A DNA stretch of 64,000 nucleotides from Rhyacophila brunnea (taxonomy: Eukaryota > Arthropoda > Insecta > Trichoptera > Rhyacophilidae): positions 1,364,001 to 1,428,000 of the forward strand of contig JAGYXB010000196.1 in the NCBI GenBank assembly GCA_022495005.1. The letters are read 5' to 3'. Positions 53,360-64,000 of the stretch are shown here, one piece after another. The notes beneath the pieces are model-generated. The model was not told the origin of the DNA, ran no database searches, and saw nothing but the letters and a program-made list of their open reading frames with translations. The translations under genes and the position numbers were made by a program. How positions within the stretch are numbered: position 1 is the first letter of the stretch; each line of letters begins with the position of its first letter.

Positions 53360-53729
53360 GTAATTCAATTATTTTATTATTATTATTATGAAAGTGGATT
53401 GGTCACGTAAGTATTTACGAATATCTATTAAAATGAAGCTTTGGTCATCGTGAACAAGAAAATTCTGACTTCATGAATTACACCAAAATGTATTTTTCCT
53501 CTACATTATTGAATACAAGTATTTTTTGTTTTAAATATCCAATTAATATAATATGAGACATCTATTTTTCAAAATCTGTTGTGTCCACATATGTAATACC
53601 CAAATGCTAACAAAAATATTTACATATTCTTTGTTAAATTTCACACAATATGTAATGATCCATAACTACACACCAGCCAAAGCACACGAAAAAAAACTGA
53701 ATACTTGTATCTAATTAAAATAATATTCA

Positions 53730-53735
53730 AATAAA
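53730..53735 (+). promoter_or_regulatory. Candidate wake poly(A) signal
   Basis: AATAAA about 370 nt after the wake stop codon, followed by T-rich sequence and then a MITE. Other AATAAA sites exist farther on, so the real 3' end is uncertain. Confidence 0.3.
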
Positions 53736-53766
53736 TACGGACATGTTGTATTTTATTTTGCTTATA

Positions 53767-54284
53767 CAGTGGAACCATGTACATGTCCGGAACTCACGTT
53801 TTCCAGCTATTTGCGTGAGGTTTCTGCAGTCCTGTTTCATTTTTATACCTTTTTATTGAAAAAAATCTAAAAATGTTAAAACCAACCACTTGAAACAGAA
53901 TAACGTCATTTATCACAAATATCGAACTGTGGACTTATCAGTTTTTGAAAATAAACACCTTATATATCTTTTTTTATATCCATATCGTCGTTGAAACTAG
54001 AAAATTGTACAACTCCAAAAACGCTACTTTACCGGAGAGACAAAAAACATTATGGTTTCTTATCCAAATATAATAATATGGTTATGGGGCTTAATTTCAA
54101 AGTCAATTTTCGATTAAAACGGAGTTACACATTTTTCTAGTTTCAACAACGAATTATACTGTGATAATTTGACACACCAAATTATGAGAATATTCATTAT
54201 TTAATCTGTTCAAAAAATTACAAGAAATAATGAAAATTGTAGAAATATAAATGAATTTGTGATGATACATTCGAGGTTCCATTG
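53767..54284. mobile_element. TIR element (Tc1/pogo type)
   Basis: Left TACAGTGGAACCATGTACAT and right TACATTCGAGGTTCCATTGTA, with TA flanks. About 518 bp; no coding. Confidence 0.65.
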
Positions 54285-57200
54285 TATGTATTAGATAAGT
54301 AAATTACATTACTTTGTCCAATCCACTGTAAGTCTGGAAGCTGCTCTCAATTTTGCTTTAGTTAAATAGACATTTAGGAAACCATCCGTAAAGATAATTC
54401 TGATTCATTCAGCGGTACAATTATAACATTTACCAATAACTTGCCATATACTTAATTATTTTGCGACTGATCATGAATCATAGAAATGCTGTACACTAAT
54501 GTATAATATTCTATCGTTGATCATTATTACTACATACACTATGAGATATTTGGTTGTATGTTCAAAATATACTTTAGGGATTGAAATTAGGTGCTTATAG
54601 ATGAATTACTGTGAGAGATTTGCGTTGTATGTATTTAGTTCTAAGTGGTTGACAGGTTGGTTATAAATTGAGTGACGGTATGCAGTCAAAATTGGTTTAT
54701 TTTTACATGAGAGTACCGAATCAAAAATGCGTAAGAATGACACACCACTACCTCGGTCTACGGCCGAGATACGTCCCTGGAACGCTAGCCATTAAGCGTA
54801 ATACTATATTATAATACATTACTTATTTCTAAACAAATCCATCAAACTCCATAGGATCAGTTCCAATTACGTTCTGCATTCAGTTCAAATATTTTTTCCT
54901 CGGTCGTGAATCGAAAAAGCCGTTTAACTAGTGGACGTATACTGAGGTACAAGTGTATCTTAAAATATACAAGACATTCCACATTTTTATTATCTTGAAA
55001 CTAAAACTGCACCTTCAAAACATTGGATTTTTATTTTTATTAGATTTTGATATTATGTACTATATATTTTTATAAACAAAACTGGCAAACCCCCAAGCGC
55101 GAAATATATTGAGGTGCATGTCGTGTACTATCACGTGGCGTCACAGTAAGCCGCCGCTACGGGAATAAAGTGTGTAATGTCATTTTTCTTGGTGTTTTAA
55201 ATGTTATCAGACTGATGCTCCCATCCCAAGGAACATTTTGAACCTTTAAACGAACATTGTCAGTTAACAAAATATGCCGAAATCACCAGAACGTCAATGA
55301 GGTTACCTCACGTTGTACTTCACTGCATTGACACCAGCATGACTCGATGAACGTTTTTTTATCATTTTCGAATCATGTCAAAATCGCGTGTTTTTTGTTT
55401 TTAGCGGTTGGCGCTATGTATTTTCTATAAGAATGTTGTCTATTATCTATGGTCTGCGAGTTGGGTTCTGTTCAAAATATTATTGAATTTACACAGACTT
55501 GTTACTAGGTTATTCCATCATTGAATTTACAGAAATCGTGTTCATTCAAAATATTCTGCAAAATGACGAAACCATAGACTAAATTTGTCACCGTGACAGT
55601 ATGCAACATGCATCTCAATATAATCACAACTTTATTGTCTTCATACTATGCCTGGATAATATTTTTTATTACTTAATTCATGAACTTGTCCATTCAACTT
55701 GATCGCAATACAAGTAGATATTACTTGCTGTATGCACTAGATCGGATGCACAACATTTTTCTTTCTTTAAAGAACTCTCAAAAACAATGTGAAGTCTCAG
55801 GTAATCCCTGTCTGGCTTGCAATATACTTTGTGTAACAGGGATGAAAAATTGTGTATACAATTATTAGGATCTAACAAAAATTTTAAAACATAATAAATC
55901 TTTTACGATTATTTTTTAAAACAGTTTTTTCGATTATCTTAGAATATGACTCAAACCACATATCTAGGAGGTATTTAAAATATAGCAACGATGTGTAATA
56001 ATATGTTTTGTAATGTTTTTAAAATTAATATATAGGTATTTTTATTTGTTAACTCAATTACAAAAAAATGTTAAGTTGCATTATTTTTCGCAAGGTTTTG
56101 CAGTTTCTCGCAGAATCCTAGTACGAGCTAACGGAATTTATGGGTTCCATGAAACCTAGTTGGGAATCACTGTTTTAGATAGACATGCTCGTAATAAGTT
56201 ACCACTTTTTAAATAAGGTTTGATGGTGGGTAATAAGAAACGGCAAGAAGGGGCCGAGTAATACAACCGATACAACATGAGCGGTATAAAAACTATCAGC
56301 GATAGCCAACATAGACACCATAGCACATAGGAAGAAATATCAATTGAATTATATAGTTCGTGTCTATTACTTTTCAGGGAAGGTCAGACGTGTTCACGGG
56401 CATGTCTATAGCTGATTCTGCGTTTCATAAGGACTTTTAAACACATTAAATTGCAACAAAAACATAAATTTATCCAATTAGCTATCTGATTGTGTGCTTC
56501 ATGCAAATGTGTATACATATTGCTTGCAATGTAAATCAAATAAATCATGAATTTTACCAAATCGTTTATAGATATTTATAAACTATTTTCCATGGGCTAT
56601 AATATTTTAAAGCCAATCTTATTTTACACATCCAATATTCATTTTGACTGCATTCGGTGAATTGGCAATATTTCCTAAAAGATATAAATTAATTTTAACT
56701 TATAATAATAATTGCAAAATGCATCCAATGTACCTTTACGTATAATATAATTAAATTAACATAATGTATCAAATCGAAGATCTCTGACTTTAAATAATAA
56801 TTATATTATTATAATTTTAATTAATGTTATAATTACAATTTAAACTATGTTAGATCATTTTATGTGGAGAGGTGTCATAATATTATTGTAACAATTAATT
56901 TAGGGACTCCTAGAAACAATATGAATTGTTTTATTTTTTTACTGTATGCAACTTTGAATTATTTTTACATTTTTTATTTTTAAATCGTATCGATTACGCT
57001 ATTTTGATAAATATTTAACTTTAATAATATATACTTATATATATGTACCTAGTTAAATTTTCAATTATTCATGTGCTGTGTTCAAGGAATATTTGAAAAT
57101 TAGCGATTTCATTCCGACAAATCGTCAGTGTATGTGCAATGCTATGAGAGATACAATTTTTTTTAATGTTTTTTCTGCTGCATTCTCTTAAATGTAACAA

Positions 57201-58111
57201 GATGTGTCGGTTGGTATATTAAAACTTCAGAATCGACCGGTAGTTTTTTTAATTTATAAATCAATACTGGAAAGAACTAAAGTATAATAATTTCACGTAA
57301 TAATATTTTTTTTTGTCCGCTGTCCATTTTAATAAATGGTTCGATCGTGGTATTACACTTACACCAACGAAATTCATTTATAATTTTACATACCTCCGTA
57401 TTTTCAAAACATGTATTTTGTAACTCATACATCTTAAATAATTATTAATGGGTACCTACTTGTATAAGTCCATAAAAACTTTTCTGTTGCTGAATAAACT
57501 ATTTATTAGTTTGATAAATTCTTTACATGCATGACGCATGACTTATTTTTACTTTATCAATCTTATAATATTTTTCGGTACTTGTTAACTATCCCACCAC
57601 AATGCAAAGTAACTTGAAGCAAACTGAAGATGAGTCATCTTGCACATACATTTTAATATGCAGTTTTCACGCCTCATTTACTTCGATGTACAGTTTGTGC
57701 GTATAAAACATAACCTAGGAATGAGCATGTAGGTTCATGTTGCGTATGCGTTCACTATTTGATTTCAAATCAGCTTTCATAATTCTGAGTGACATTTGAC
57801 TCATTGTATATACGAGGATCATTTCAAAATGATGACTTCACTCCCTATAGCGCATGCACTAGAGTCAGTTACGTGTATTTTGACAGATGTTAAAATGATT
57901 TTCCTATGTTGAATACTATTAACATAATATTCATTGTAATAATATAAGCCACACAAAAATACCATCTTTTTGGACAACCTGAACACAAAATATTGTGAAA
58001 ATGTTAATTTCAACATTGCTATACAGAAGTGTATTTCTTGTTCCAATCCATGACATATTTTTAATTAGTACTTAAAAAATTGCTTTAGTGAAAATTACAA
58101 AATACTCATTA
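54285..58111. other. Intergenic, nothing coding recognised
   Basis: Mostly AT-rich unique-looking sequence between wake and HSDL2. A short piece near 54750 (CCTCGGTCTACGGCCGAG) is a local palindrome. A long alternative wake 3' UTR could extend into it, but nothing here shows that. Confidence 0.35.
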
Positions 58112-58294
58112 TAACTCATTAGTAAAATCCCGTTAATTTGAAAACGACATCGAATTACGAAATGCAATAAAACTGTAAAACTTTGTAAAATCGTTCGAAA
58201 TCACTATACCTAATTAGATTTTAGGAATTTTTGCAAAAATTCTGATTTATGACATATTTCGAATTAAGCGTGTTCGTATTAACGGAGTTTTACT
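58112..58294. mobile_element. Pogo-like MITE
   Basis: Left AGTAAAATCCCGTTAATTTG mirrored by CGTATTAACGGAGTTTTACT on the right. It abuts the next MITE. Confidence 0.65.
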
Positions 58295-58434
58295 GTACTG
58301 TAGAACCTCAATTATCCTGATTTCATTGATATTATCAGTTTCCTATAAACGTTGGAAGAAAGCATGCAAGAAAAGATATACCTACAATCTTTTTTATTTC
58401 ATCACCAATTAGAGTAATCAAGGTTCTACTGTAT
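58295..58434. mobile_element. Pogo-like MITE adjoining the previous one
   Basis: CTGTAGAACCTCAATTATCC at left and GAGTAATCAAGGTTCTACTG at right. About 140 bp, with TA at its ends. Confidence 0.65.
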
Positions 58435-58644
58435 ACGTTTAATTTATCATAATATCATGTTCATGAGCTTTATAAATATAAGTAATATTGAATCACCGAA
58501 ATCATTAATAATTATTTTGTTGAAATTTTAAATATGTAACGTAAAAGTATTGTATAAATATAATACATATAGATATTTGGGCAACCATTTTGGAAAGGTT
58601 TACGCTTCTTTCGAAGCGTATATTGAGCCCAGATCTTTCAAATG

Positions 58645-58690
58645 TAGAGTAGTATTTTTACCATTGCACTAATGGTAAAACGCTACTCTA
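58645..58690. repeat. Hairpin with about 19-bp arms
   Basis: TAGAGTAGTATTTTTACCAT and ATGGTAAAACGCTACTCTA are inverted repeats separated by 7 nt. It sits in a GAGCCCAGATCTTTCAAA context that resembles a decayed SINE. Confidence 0.7.
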
Positions 58691-59849
58691 CTAAAATGAT
58701 TGTCCAAGTAACAGAGTATGTTTGTCTATTGTATTAGATTGATTTAAAATGAAGTATTAATGTTTATATTATATAAAAGATTAATCAATGTATTAAAAGA
58801 TATCATTACACAAAATATGACTCCAATATAGCCATGTACGATTAAATACCTGTTATTTTTGTAGAAGATTAATGAATTATTAATAAATCATTTTTATTTT
58901 ATCTATTTATAAGAAATCCCTATTTTTCGTGCGCTCATTGCCATATTTATTGATATTATAACGTAATTGAGTGTTAACTTTTAGAGGGAATAATATCATT
59001 ATAAATTATTAGGGAAAGAGTACATAAAAAATATACATATATATATATATTTAATTATTTCCGTGCTAAGCATAGGTGTGAAAATAAAACTATTACGATA
59101 TTATATTCTCTCTTCGATGATTGAAAATTGCTACGAAATATTTTTGTTCGGTATTGAAAAGAATGTATGTATTTTGAAGAAATGTTTGTAGGTTGATTAA
59201 ATAAATATTATTATTTAAGTGGAATATAATTATTGTATTATTAAAGCCTATTGAATGTCTTATGATTGATTAATTATAAATAATAGCGTTTAAAAAGGAT
59301 TGATGATATTTTATTTGATAAAAGTTATTTTGAATGCACCACAAAAGAGTGTTTTATTGCAGGCACATAATAAAAATATATATGTGACAAATGTTTTTGT
59401 TTTATTTACTTTAATATTCCTATTTACAAAGTGTCCCCAATGGTAATATCCGAGCATGCTTAAGTTGGTAAACTCCACAAATATTAACATTGATCAGTTG
59501 GCGTTCCGATTTTCTGACACACGCAATGGCTGCTATTTTTTAATATTCATTATTATCTATAATTTATTTAAGGTATTGCTTTTGAATTCGGCCACGGCCT
59601 TTGAAACCACCTTTCAAAAACCCTGGAAAATTCTTTGTAGCACAAGGCGGTTCATGTTCATTGCGAACTGAGAACTACAATTTATAGCGCAAAGATTTTC
59701 CTGTGGAAAAAAAATGTCTCATAGGACTGATATTCTGAGCATATAGGTACTTATCCAAACTTATATGACTGCAATCACTGGACCTGAAAGGCATGAATCA
59801 TTGTTACATGTCACCATTTATTATTTTGATTCTTTTTTTTACATTAATA
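58691..59849. other. Intergenic, nothing recognised
   Basis: AT-rich with an (AT)n run near 59034-59050. No gene evidence. Confidence 0.35.
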
Positions 59850-60370
59850 CAGAAATTAAAAAGTGCATATCTTCCGTCCTCGTTTTCCATGGTCCCCGGA
59901 AGGACTCGGATTACGCGTCTGCCATCTGTAATAAAAAATTCAGATTGTGCCGCTCCTTACTGAAAATTGGACAATCGAGGAGTAGCTGATATAGAACGTC
60001 CTGGTCACTTCCGTCGTCGCATGGGCGCTTGTCGTCTCATGTTATTTTAAGCCGGTGCAGGTAGGCTCGTGTGACTCCATGACCTGTAAAGATCTGTCAT
60101 CTCAAAAATTAGCCCCTTGTGCACCCTGACATCTCATGCTGCAGAAATAGAAATTAAAAACTATCAAGTCAACTCACCTGTCCATTCGTTGTTCACCATC
60201 TCTGAAATTGTAATTTTCGCATAGCTCAAAGGAAATTCATCATAGACTATAGCAGTCTTGGGTTCAGAGGCAACATGTCGAGCTAATTCATCGGCTCTTT
60301 CATTTCCCTCTATCCCGGTGTTCCCTTATCCACTTGAAGTGCACCTCAGGGTGGGGCAGTTGTAGCCCTT
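59850..60370 (-). pseudogene. LINE RNase H and C-terminal zinc-type region remnant
   Basis: The minus strand encodes pieces of a jockey/R1/I-type LINE: HFKWIREHRD and NERADELARHVASEPKTA (RNase H 'H..GNE.AD.LA' motif) at about 60350-60270, then TGHGVTRAYLHRLK at about 60085-60045, then RPCDDGSDQDVLYQLLLDCP and FSKERHNLNFLLQMADA toward 59910. Several frameshifts separate them. The order RNase H, 'LTGHG', Cys-containing end is right for the family. Confidence 0.75.
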
Positions 60371-60769
60371 ACCCTTTCAAATAAAGGAAGGCGTATTTGT
60401 ATAATATAATCCTTAACATCACGATGCTGAAATGGAGATAAGCAGTCACATCACTGGACAAATCCTATTATCCTCCTAAAGGATCTGAAAGGCAACCAAA
60501 GTTAATATGTTTAAAAAACAAAAACCTATTAATTTCTAATAAGAACTGCTTTTTTTATCATACAAGTCGCATAGCTGTGAGGTTTGATAGTTTTAGTTAT
60601 CTATATTATTATTAGTTATAGTTAGCGGCGCTGAGCAAGAGAAGCGGCAATACTAAATTTATGCTATATGTAAGTAAAGTCGATTACTTACAATAAAAAT
60701 CACATTCACTCTTAATTCCTGTCCAAGAAATTGTATCTGTGCATGTTTAGTGCAGATTAAATTGACCCA
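60371..60769. other. Intergenic, nothing recognised
   Basis: No coding or repeat ends seen. Confidence 0.3.
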
Positions 60770-61157
60770 CTATACTGCCCTTCCAAGGAAACAGGCCCGT
60801 AACTCACAAAGTTTGTGAAATTGAGTTATGAATGCCATCCATTAGGTAATTTTGAAAGTGATTTATTCTGTTCACTTTAATATCAGTAATATCACTAAAA
60901 TATCGTTAGAATCCTTAGCGAAAAAATGGACATTGCTAAAATAATACACATTTCTTAGCAAAAAGGCAGTAATTGCAGTTAATGCTTGTTTATTATTATT
61001 TTTAACATCATACTTATAAAAAATATCACCGTTTTTTATTATTAATTCACAGTAAGTACCTAGGTACTACTAAAATTTAAAAAAAAAAAATATCATTTAT
61101 CTCGAAAGTGTATGAGAGTCAGTTACTGCCTTCTTCCTTGGAAGGGCAGCAGTATAG
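60770..61157. mobile_element. MITE with CTATACTGCCCTTCCAAGG ends
   Basis: Left CTATACTGCCCTTCCAAGGA and right CCTTGGAAGGGCAGCAGTAT are inverted repeats, the right one with a 3-nt insertion. About 390 bp, no coding. Confidence 0.75.
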
Positions 61158-61523
61158 AGATATTTTCAGCAGTAATAGTTATCCCAAAGAGTTTGGGCTC
61201 CAGATAGGAGTCATATTATGAATTTTGAAGGTAGTTTGATTACCGAGTTGAACGATTGCAAGTGTGATTGTATCGGTAACAAGTTCATTATTTTTCTTCT
61301 TCTATTGGCAGCCCTATAAACAAAATAGCGACTAGACTTCTGCTGCTTTGTTTACAAACACTACACATTTCTTGGTTTGGTTATATGATTATTCACCTTA
61401 AAAATAATATTCAATGTAGATATTATTATTGTTTCTGGCTACCTACAAAAAATTGATCATAGATTATTGTTTCACATCCAATCCCATGAATTGAAGTATT
61501 CAAGTCTTTTTTTTTCAGAACTA

Positions 61524-61690
61524 TTACCATGTCTTTGCTTTTTCGTACAAGGTGGTTGTTAGTAATTTTTGAACAATTACAAACACCCAGGTTTTGGGAA
61601 AATCACATAAATATTGTGTCCTCACTTGTGAACCCAGAACTCTCAGTTGGAAGGCCAGCGCCTTATGCTCTGCACCACGAGAGCAGCCTT
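61524..61690 (-). repeat. tRNA-derived SINE-C, copy 2
   Basis: The minus strand reads GGCTGCTCTCGTGGTGCAGA (A-box region), GGCGCTGGCCTTCCAACTGA and GTTCTGGGTTCACAAGTG (degenerate B box), then the tail CAACCACCTTGTACGAAAAA shared with 23085-23227. The head is more complete here. Confidence 0.75.
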
Positions 61691-61753
61691 GCAAGTATTC
61701 AAGTCTTATTTTGGAAATATCTGTACCAACAAAGAATCATGAATGTAGGTAGG

Positions 61754-63040
61754 TACGAGGGTGGGTCAATAATTCCTTAGAAAAAAGCATTAAAACAGTT
61801 TTTATTTTTGTATTTTTATTTTATTTCTCAACATAATCTCCTTGGAGCTCAATACACTTTCTCAATTTTTTTTAAACCGTCAGAAAAATAAGTTTTCGGA
61901 AGGTCCTCAAAATAAGCATTTGTCCGATCGATGACTTCTTCATTTGAAAAAAAACGTTGTCCACTTAGCCATTTTTTTAAGTTTGGGAAAAGGAAAAAGT
62001 CACTGGGGGCTAAATCTGGCGAATACGGTGGGTGGTCGACCAATTCGAACTTCAATTCTTCAATTTTAGCCATTGATCGTAAACATGTGTGAACACGGGC
62101 ATTGTCCTGATGAAAGAGGATTTTTTCCTGTTTAAATGAGGCCGTTTTTCTTCAATTTTGTTTTTTAGCTGGTCCAATAAGATGCATAATAATCCCCTGT
62201 TATTGTTTTTCCTTTTTCCAAATAGTCAACGAAAATAATTCCACGTGCATCCCAAAATACAGTAGCCATAACCTTACCAGCTGATTTCACGGTTTTCGCC
62301 TTCTTTGGACATGGTTCGCCTTTCGCAATCCACTGCTTTGACTATTCTTTCGTCTCGGGAGTATAGTGGTGTATCCATGTTTCATCTACAGTCACAAAGC
62401 GACGAAAAAATTCATCCGGATTGCGTTGCATGAGCGACAACAGGGCTTTAGAGGCCACCACCCTATTGCGTTTATTGTCGACTGTGAGCAAACGCGGCAC
62501 CCATCTTGCAGAAATATTTTTCATGCCCAATTTGTCATGTAAAATAGAAATGACGCTACCTTTTGAGATCCCTGTAACCTCAATTATCTCACTCAACTTT
62601 AATCTTTGGTCACTTAACACCATATCGTGGATTTTATTGATCATTTCTGGTGTAGTCACCTCTACAGGACGTCCTGAGCGTGGTTCATCCTTTGTTGATG
62701 TACGACCACGTTTAAATTCATTTAACCAGTTATAAATAGTTGCAAGTGAAGGAGCAGATATGAACTAAATCCAACTCATTTTTATTTCCTTTGCTGTTAA
62801 CCCTTTTATATTAAAATGTTTAATAACAACTCTAAACTCAATTTTCTCCATTTTCCATTTTTCCATTTTCCACAAGCAATTTTTTTTTTAAATGTACGAA
62901 AACACACAACAACCCGACCAATCTGATTGAAACTTCGCAGCATACTGAATCGGTAGTGCCGCTGCATGAAAACAAACCGCTTACAGTACTAGTCGCGCCA
63001 CTTGTCGGCTTTTCTAAGGACTTATTGACCCACCCTCGTA
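61754..63040 (-). mobile_element. mariner element, copy 2, full length but frame-broken
   Basis: TACGAGGGTGGGTCAATAAT and TTATTGACCCACCCTCGTA with TA ends; 1287 bp, the usual mariner size. The minus strand holds an HTH region (SLATIYNWLNEFKRGR), EVTTPEMINKIHDMVLSDQR, then FVTVDETWIHHYTPETKE with the first Asp (about 62370), HMFTINGKIEEL, and YSPDLAPSDFFLFP with the third Asp (about 62015), so the D,D34D plan is visible. At least one stop near the N-terminus and frameshifts near 62340 and 62160 disable it. Both window copies share the deletion-free flanks of the same subfamily. Confidence 0.9.
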
Positions 63041-63603
63041 TCTAATTAATTAATTGGGTGAATCTGAAAATATTATAGTGGGTGAGTGTGAAGCTCTTTT
63101 CATATTATGATATACACATATTATACCTGCAATGCGATCTTTATAATAAAGGAAGTTTTTCCACACAGTTTCAAGATTGCAATTTTTAATAAATTTATTA
63201 TTAAAGCAATCTATCTGTGATAAAATATAATTTTTAACGATAGATATACTTTTTAATTATTACGTATTTATTAATTAATCTCTAAGTGGAAGAAAAATTC
63301 AAAATATTTTTTTATAACAATCTCTGATTTTTATCCATGTGACACGTAGGTACTATTTTCGAACGTATAAGTTAGTCTTTGTAAAGCTTTTATGAACATG
63401 TAAATTATTCTCGCCGTCTCTTTCTAACATCTCGAAAAAACTTTGTCCCGTGTTATGGACTTTGTACCTGTCATAGCGGCTAAATAATTTTATTTTAATA
63501 CATAACAAATTCTTCCATACTAGGATTAACTTCGTAGCGAGCGTAGGGGTTATAAATAAAATACATAGTTTAAAGATTACCTCATAATATTCAACCACTG
63601 AAA
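63041..63603. promoter_or_regulatory. Likely HSDL2 5' flank
   Basis: 563 bp between the mariner element and the HSDL2 start codon, with no other feature recognised. The promoter and 5' UTR are presumably here, so the mariner sits just upstream of them. No TATA box was assigned. Confidence 0.35.
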
Positions 63604-63932
63604 ATGATTGCAAACACCGGGTAAATATTCTAAAATACCTTTAATATTTACGGTTAAATTGTAGGTCAGTGACATTGAATCTCATACGTGTTGTTTTTAG
63701 TGTAGTGTTGATTTTATTGTAATGTTTCCGATTACGTTCGATGACCCAAGACAATTGCCATGATTTAGGAAACTCGCCGGAAGAACGCTCTTCATCACTG
63801 GTGCTTCAAGAGGCATCGGAAAAGCAATCGCGTTGAAAGCCGCTAAAGATGGTGCGAATGTTGTTATTGCAGCCAAAACTGCGGAAGCTCATCCTAAACT
63901 GCCGGGAACCATCTATTCTGCAGCCGCGGAAG
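63604..63932 (+). CDS. Hsdl2: HSDL2-like short-chain dehydrogenase, first two coding exons (3'-truncated by the window)
   Basis: Exon 1 is 63604-63620 (ATG ATT GCA AAC ACC GG before GTAAAT) and exon 2 is 63769-63932 (after TTTAG, before GTAAAT), joined through a Gly codon. The intron is 148 bp. The product starts MIANTGKLAGRTLFITGA, then SRGIGKAIALKAAKDGANVV and AAKTAEAHPKLPGTIYSAA. TGASRGIG is the Rossmann cofactor motif of SDR enzymes. 'AAKTAEAHPKLPGTIYSAA' is characteristic of hydroxysteroid dehydrogenase-like protein 2, a probable peroxisomal SDR with a C-terminal SCP2 domain. About 60 of roughly 400 residues are in view. The rest lies to the right. Confidence 0.9.
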
Positions 63933-64000
63933 GTAAATATAAACTAATAATTTATTACAAATAAATAATTGCTGTCGCTAGACAGTAAAATTGACATAAC

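Noticed and set aside
51601..52176. Minus-strand open frames under the last wake exon
   Set aside because: Shadows of the long coding exon; the plus-strand frame has clear homology.
54285..58111. Protein-coding gene between wake and HSDL2
   Set aside because: Only short open frames without motifs or splice-consistent structure.
1..64000. CRISPR arrays, prokaryotic operons or ribosome binding sites
   Set aside because: None is present; introns, SINEs and hAT/mariner elements show a eukaryotic nuclear genome.

Overview
This is an AT-rich eukaryotic nuclear window, almost certainly from an insect. The genes are split by GT/AG introns, one intron is about 35 kb long, and transposons, MITEs and tRNA-derived SINEs are dense. 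Protein families suggest an arthropod. I cannot fix the order or species from sequence alone.

Three host loci are supported. (1) On the + strand, nine exons from 6084 to 53359 encode the C-terminal 1190 residues of a wide awake (WAKE)/ANKFN1 orthologue: post-ankyrin linker, fibronectin type III domain, a conserved central region, a Ser-rich disordered tail and a C-terminal Ras-association domain. The ankyrin part should lie left of the window. All nine exon phases join into one open frame. (2) Inside the 34.8-kb wake intron (9409-44253), on the opposite strand, sit two tandem two-exon alpha-1,3-fucosyltransferase (GT10) genes, at 24462-30941 and 37921-40699, with the intron at the same codon. 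(3) At the right edge (63604 onward, + strand) begins an HSDL2-like short-chain dehydrogenase, with a 17-nt first coding exon.

The rest is mostly mobile DNA. The left edge (1-967) is the 5' part of a piggyBac-type transposon. At 15578-18009 lies a Mutator-like transposase whose C-terminus carries a YqaJ-type nuclease domain; it is nearly intact, broken by one missing base. Also present are two mariner copies (35469-36540, 61754-63040), many hAT-type elements (several with exact 8-bp target duplications), Tigger/pogo-like remnants, LINE remnants, a GC-rich LTR-like block (25374-26006), several tRNA-derived SINE families and foldback or paired inverted MITEs that could form long hairpins inside wake or fucosyltransferase transcripts.

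Layout: 1-967 piggyBac; 968-6083 repeat-rich intron; 6084-9408 wake linker and FN3 exons; 9409-44253 giant intron with transposons, the Mutator-YqaJ element and both antisense fucosyltransferases; 44254-53359 remaining wake exons; 53360-63603 intergenic with MITEs, a LINE remnant, a SINE and mariner; 63604-64000 start of HSDL2. The three host genes have no evident pathway link. Their arrangement is nesting, not an operon.
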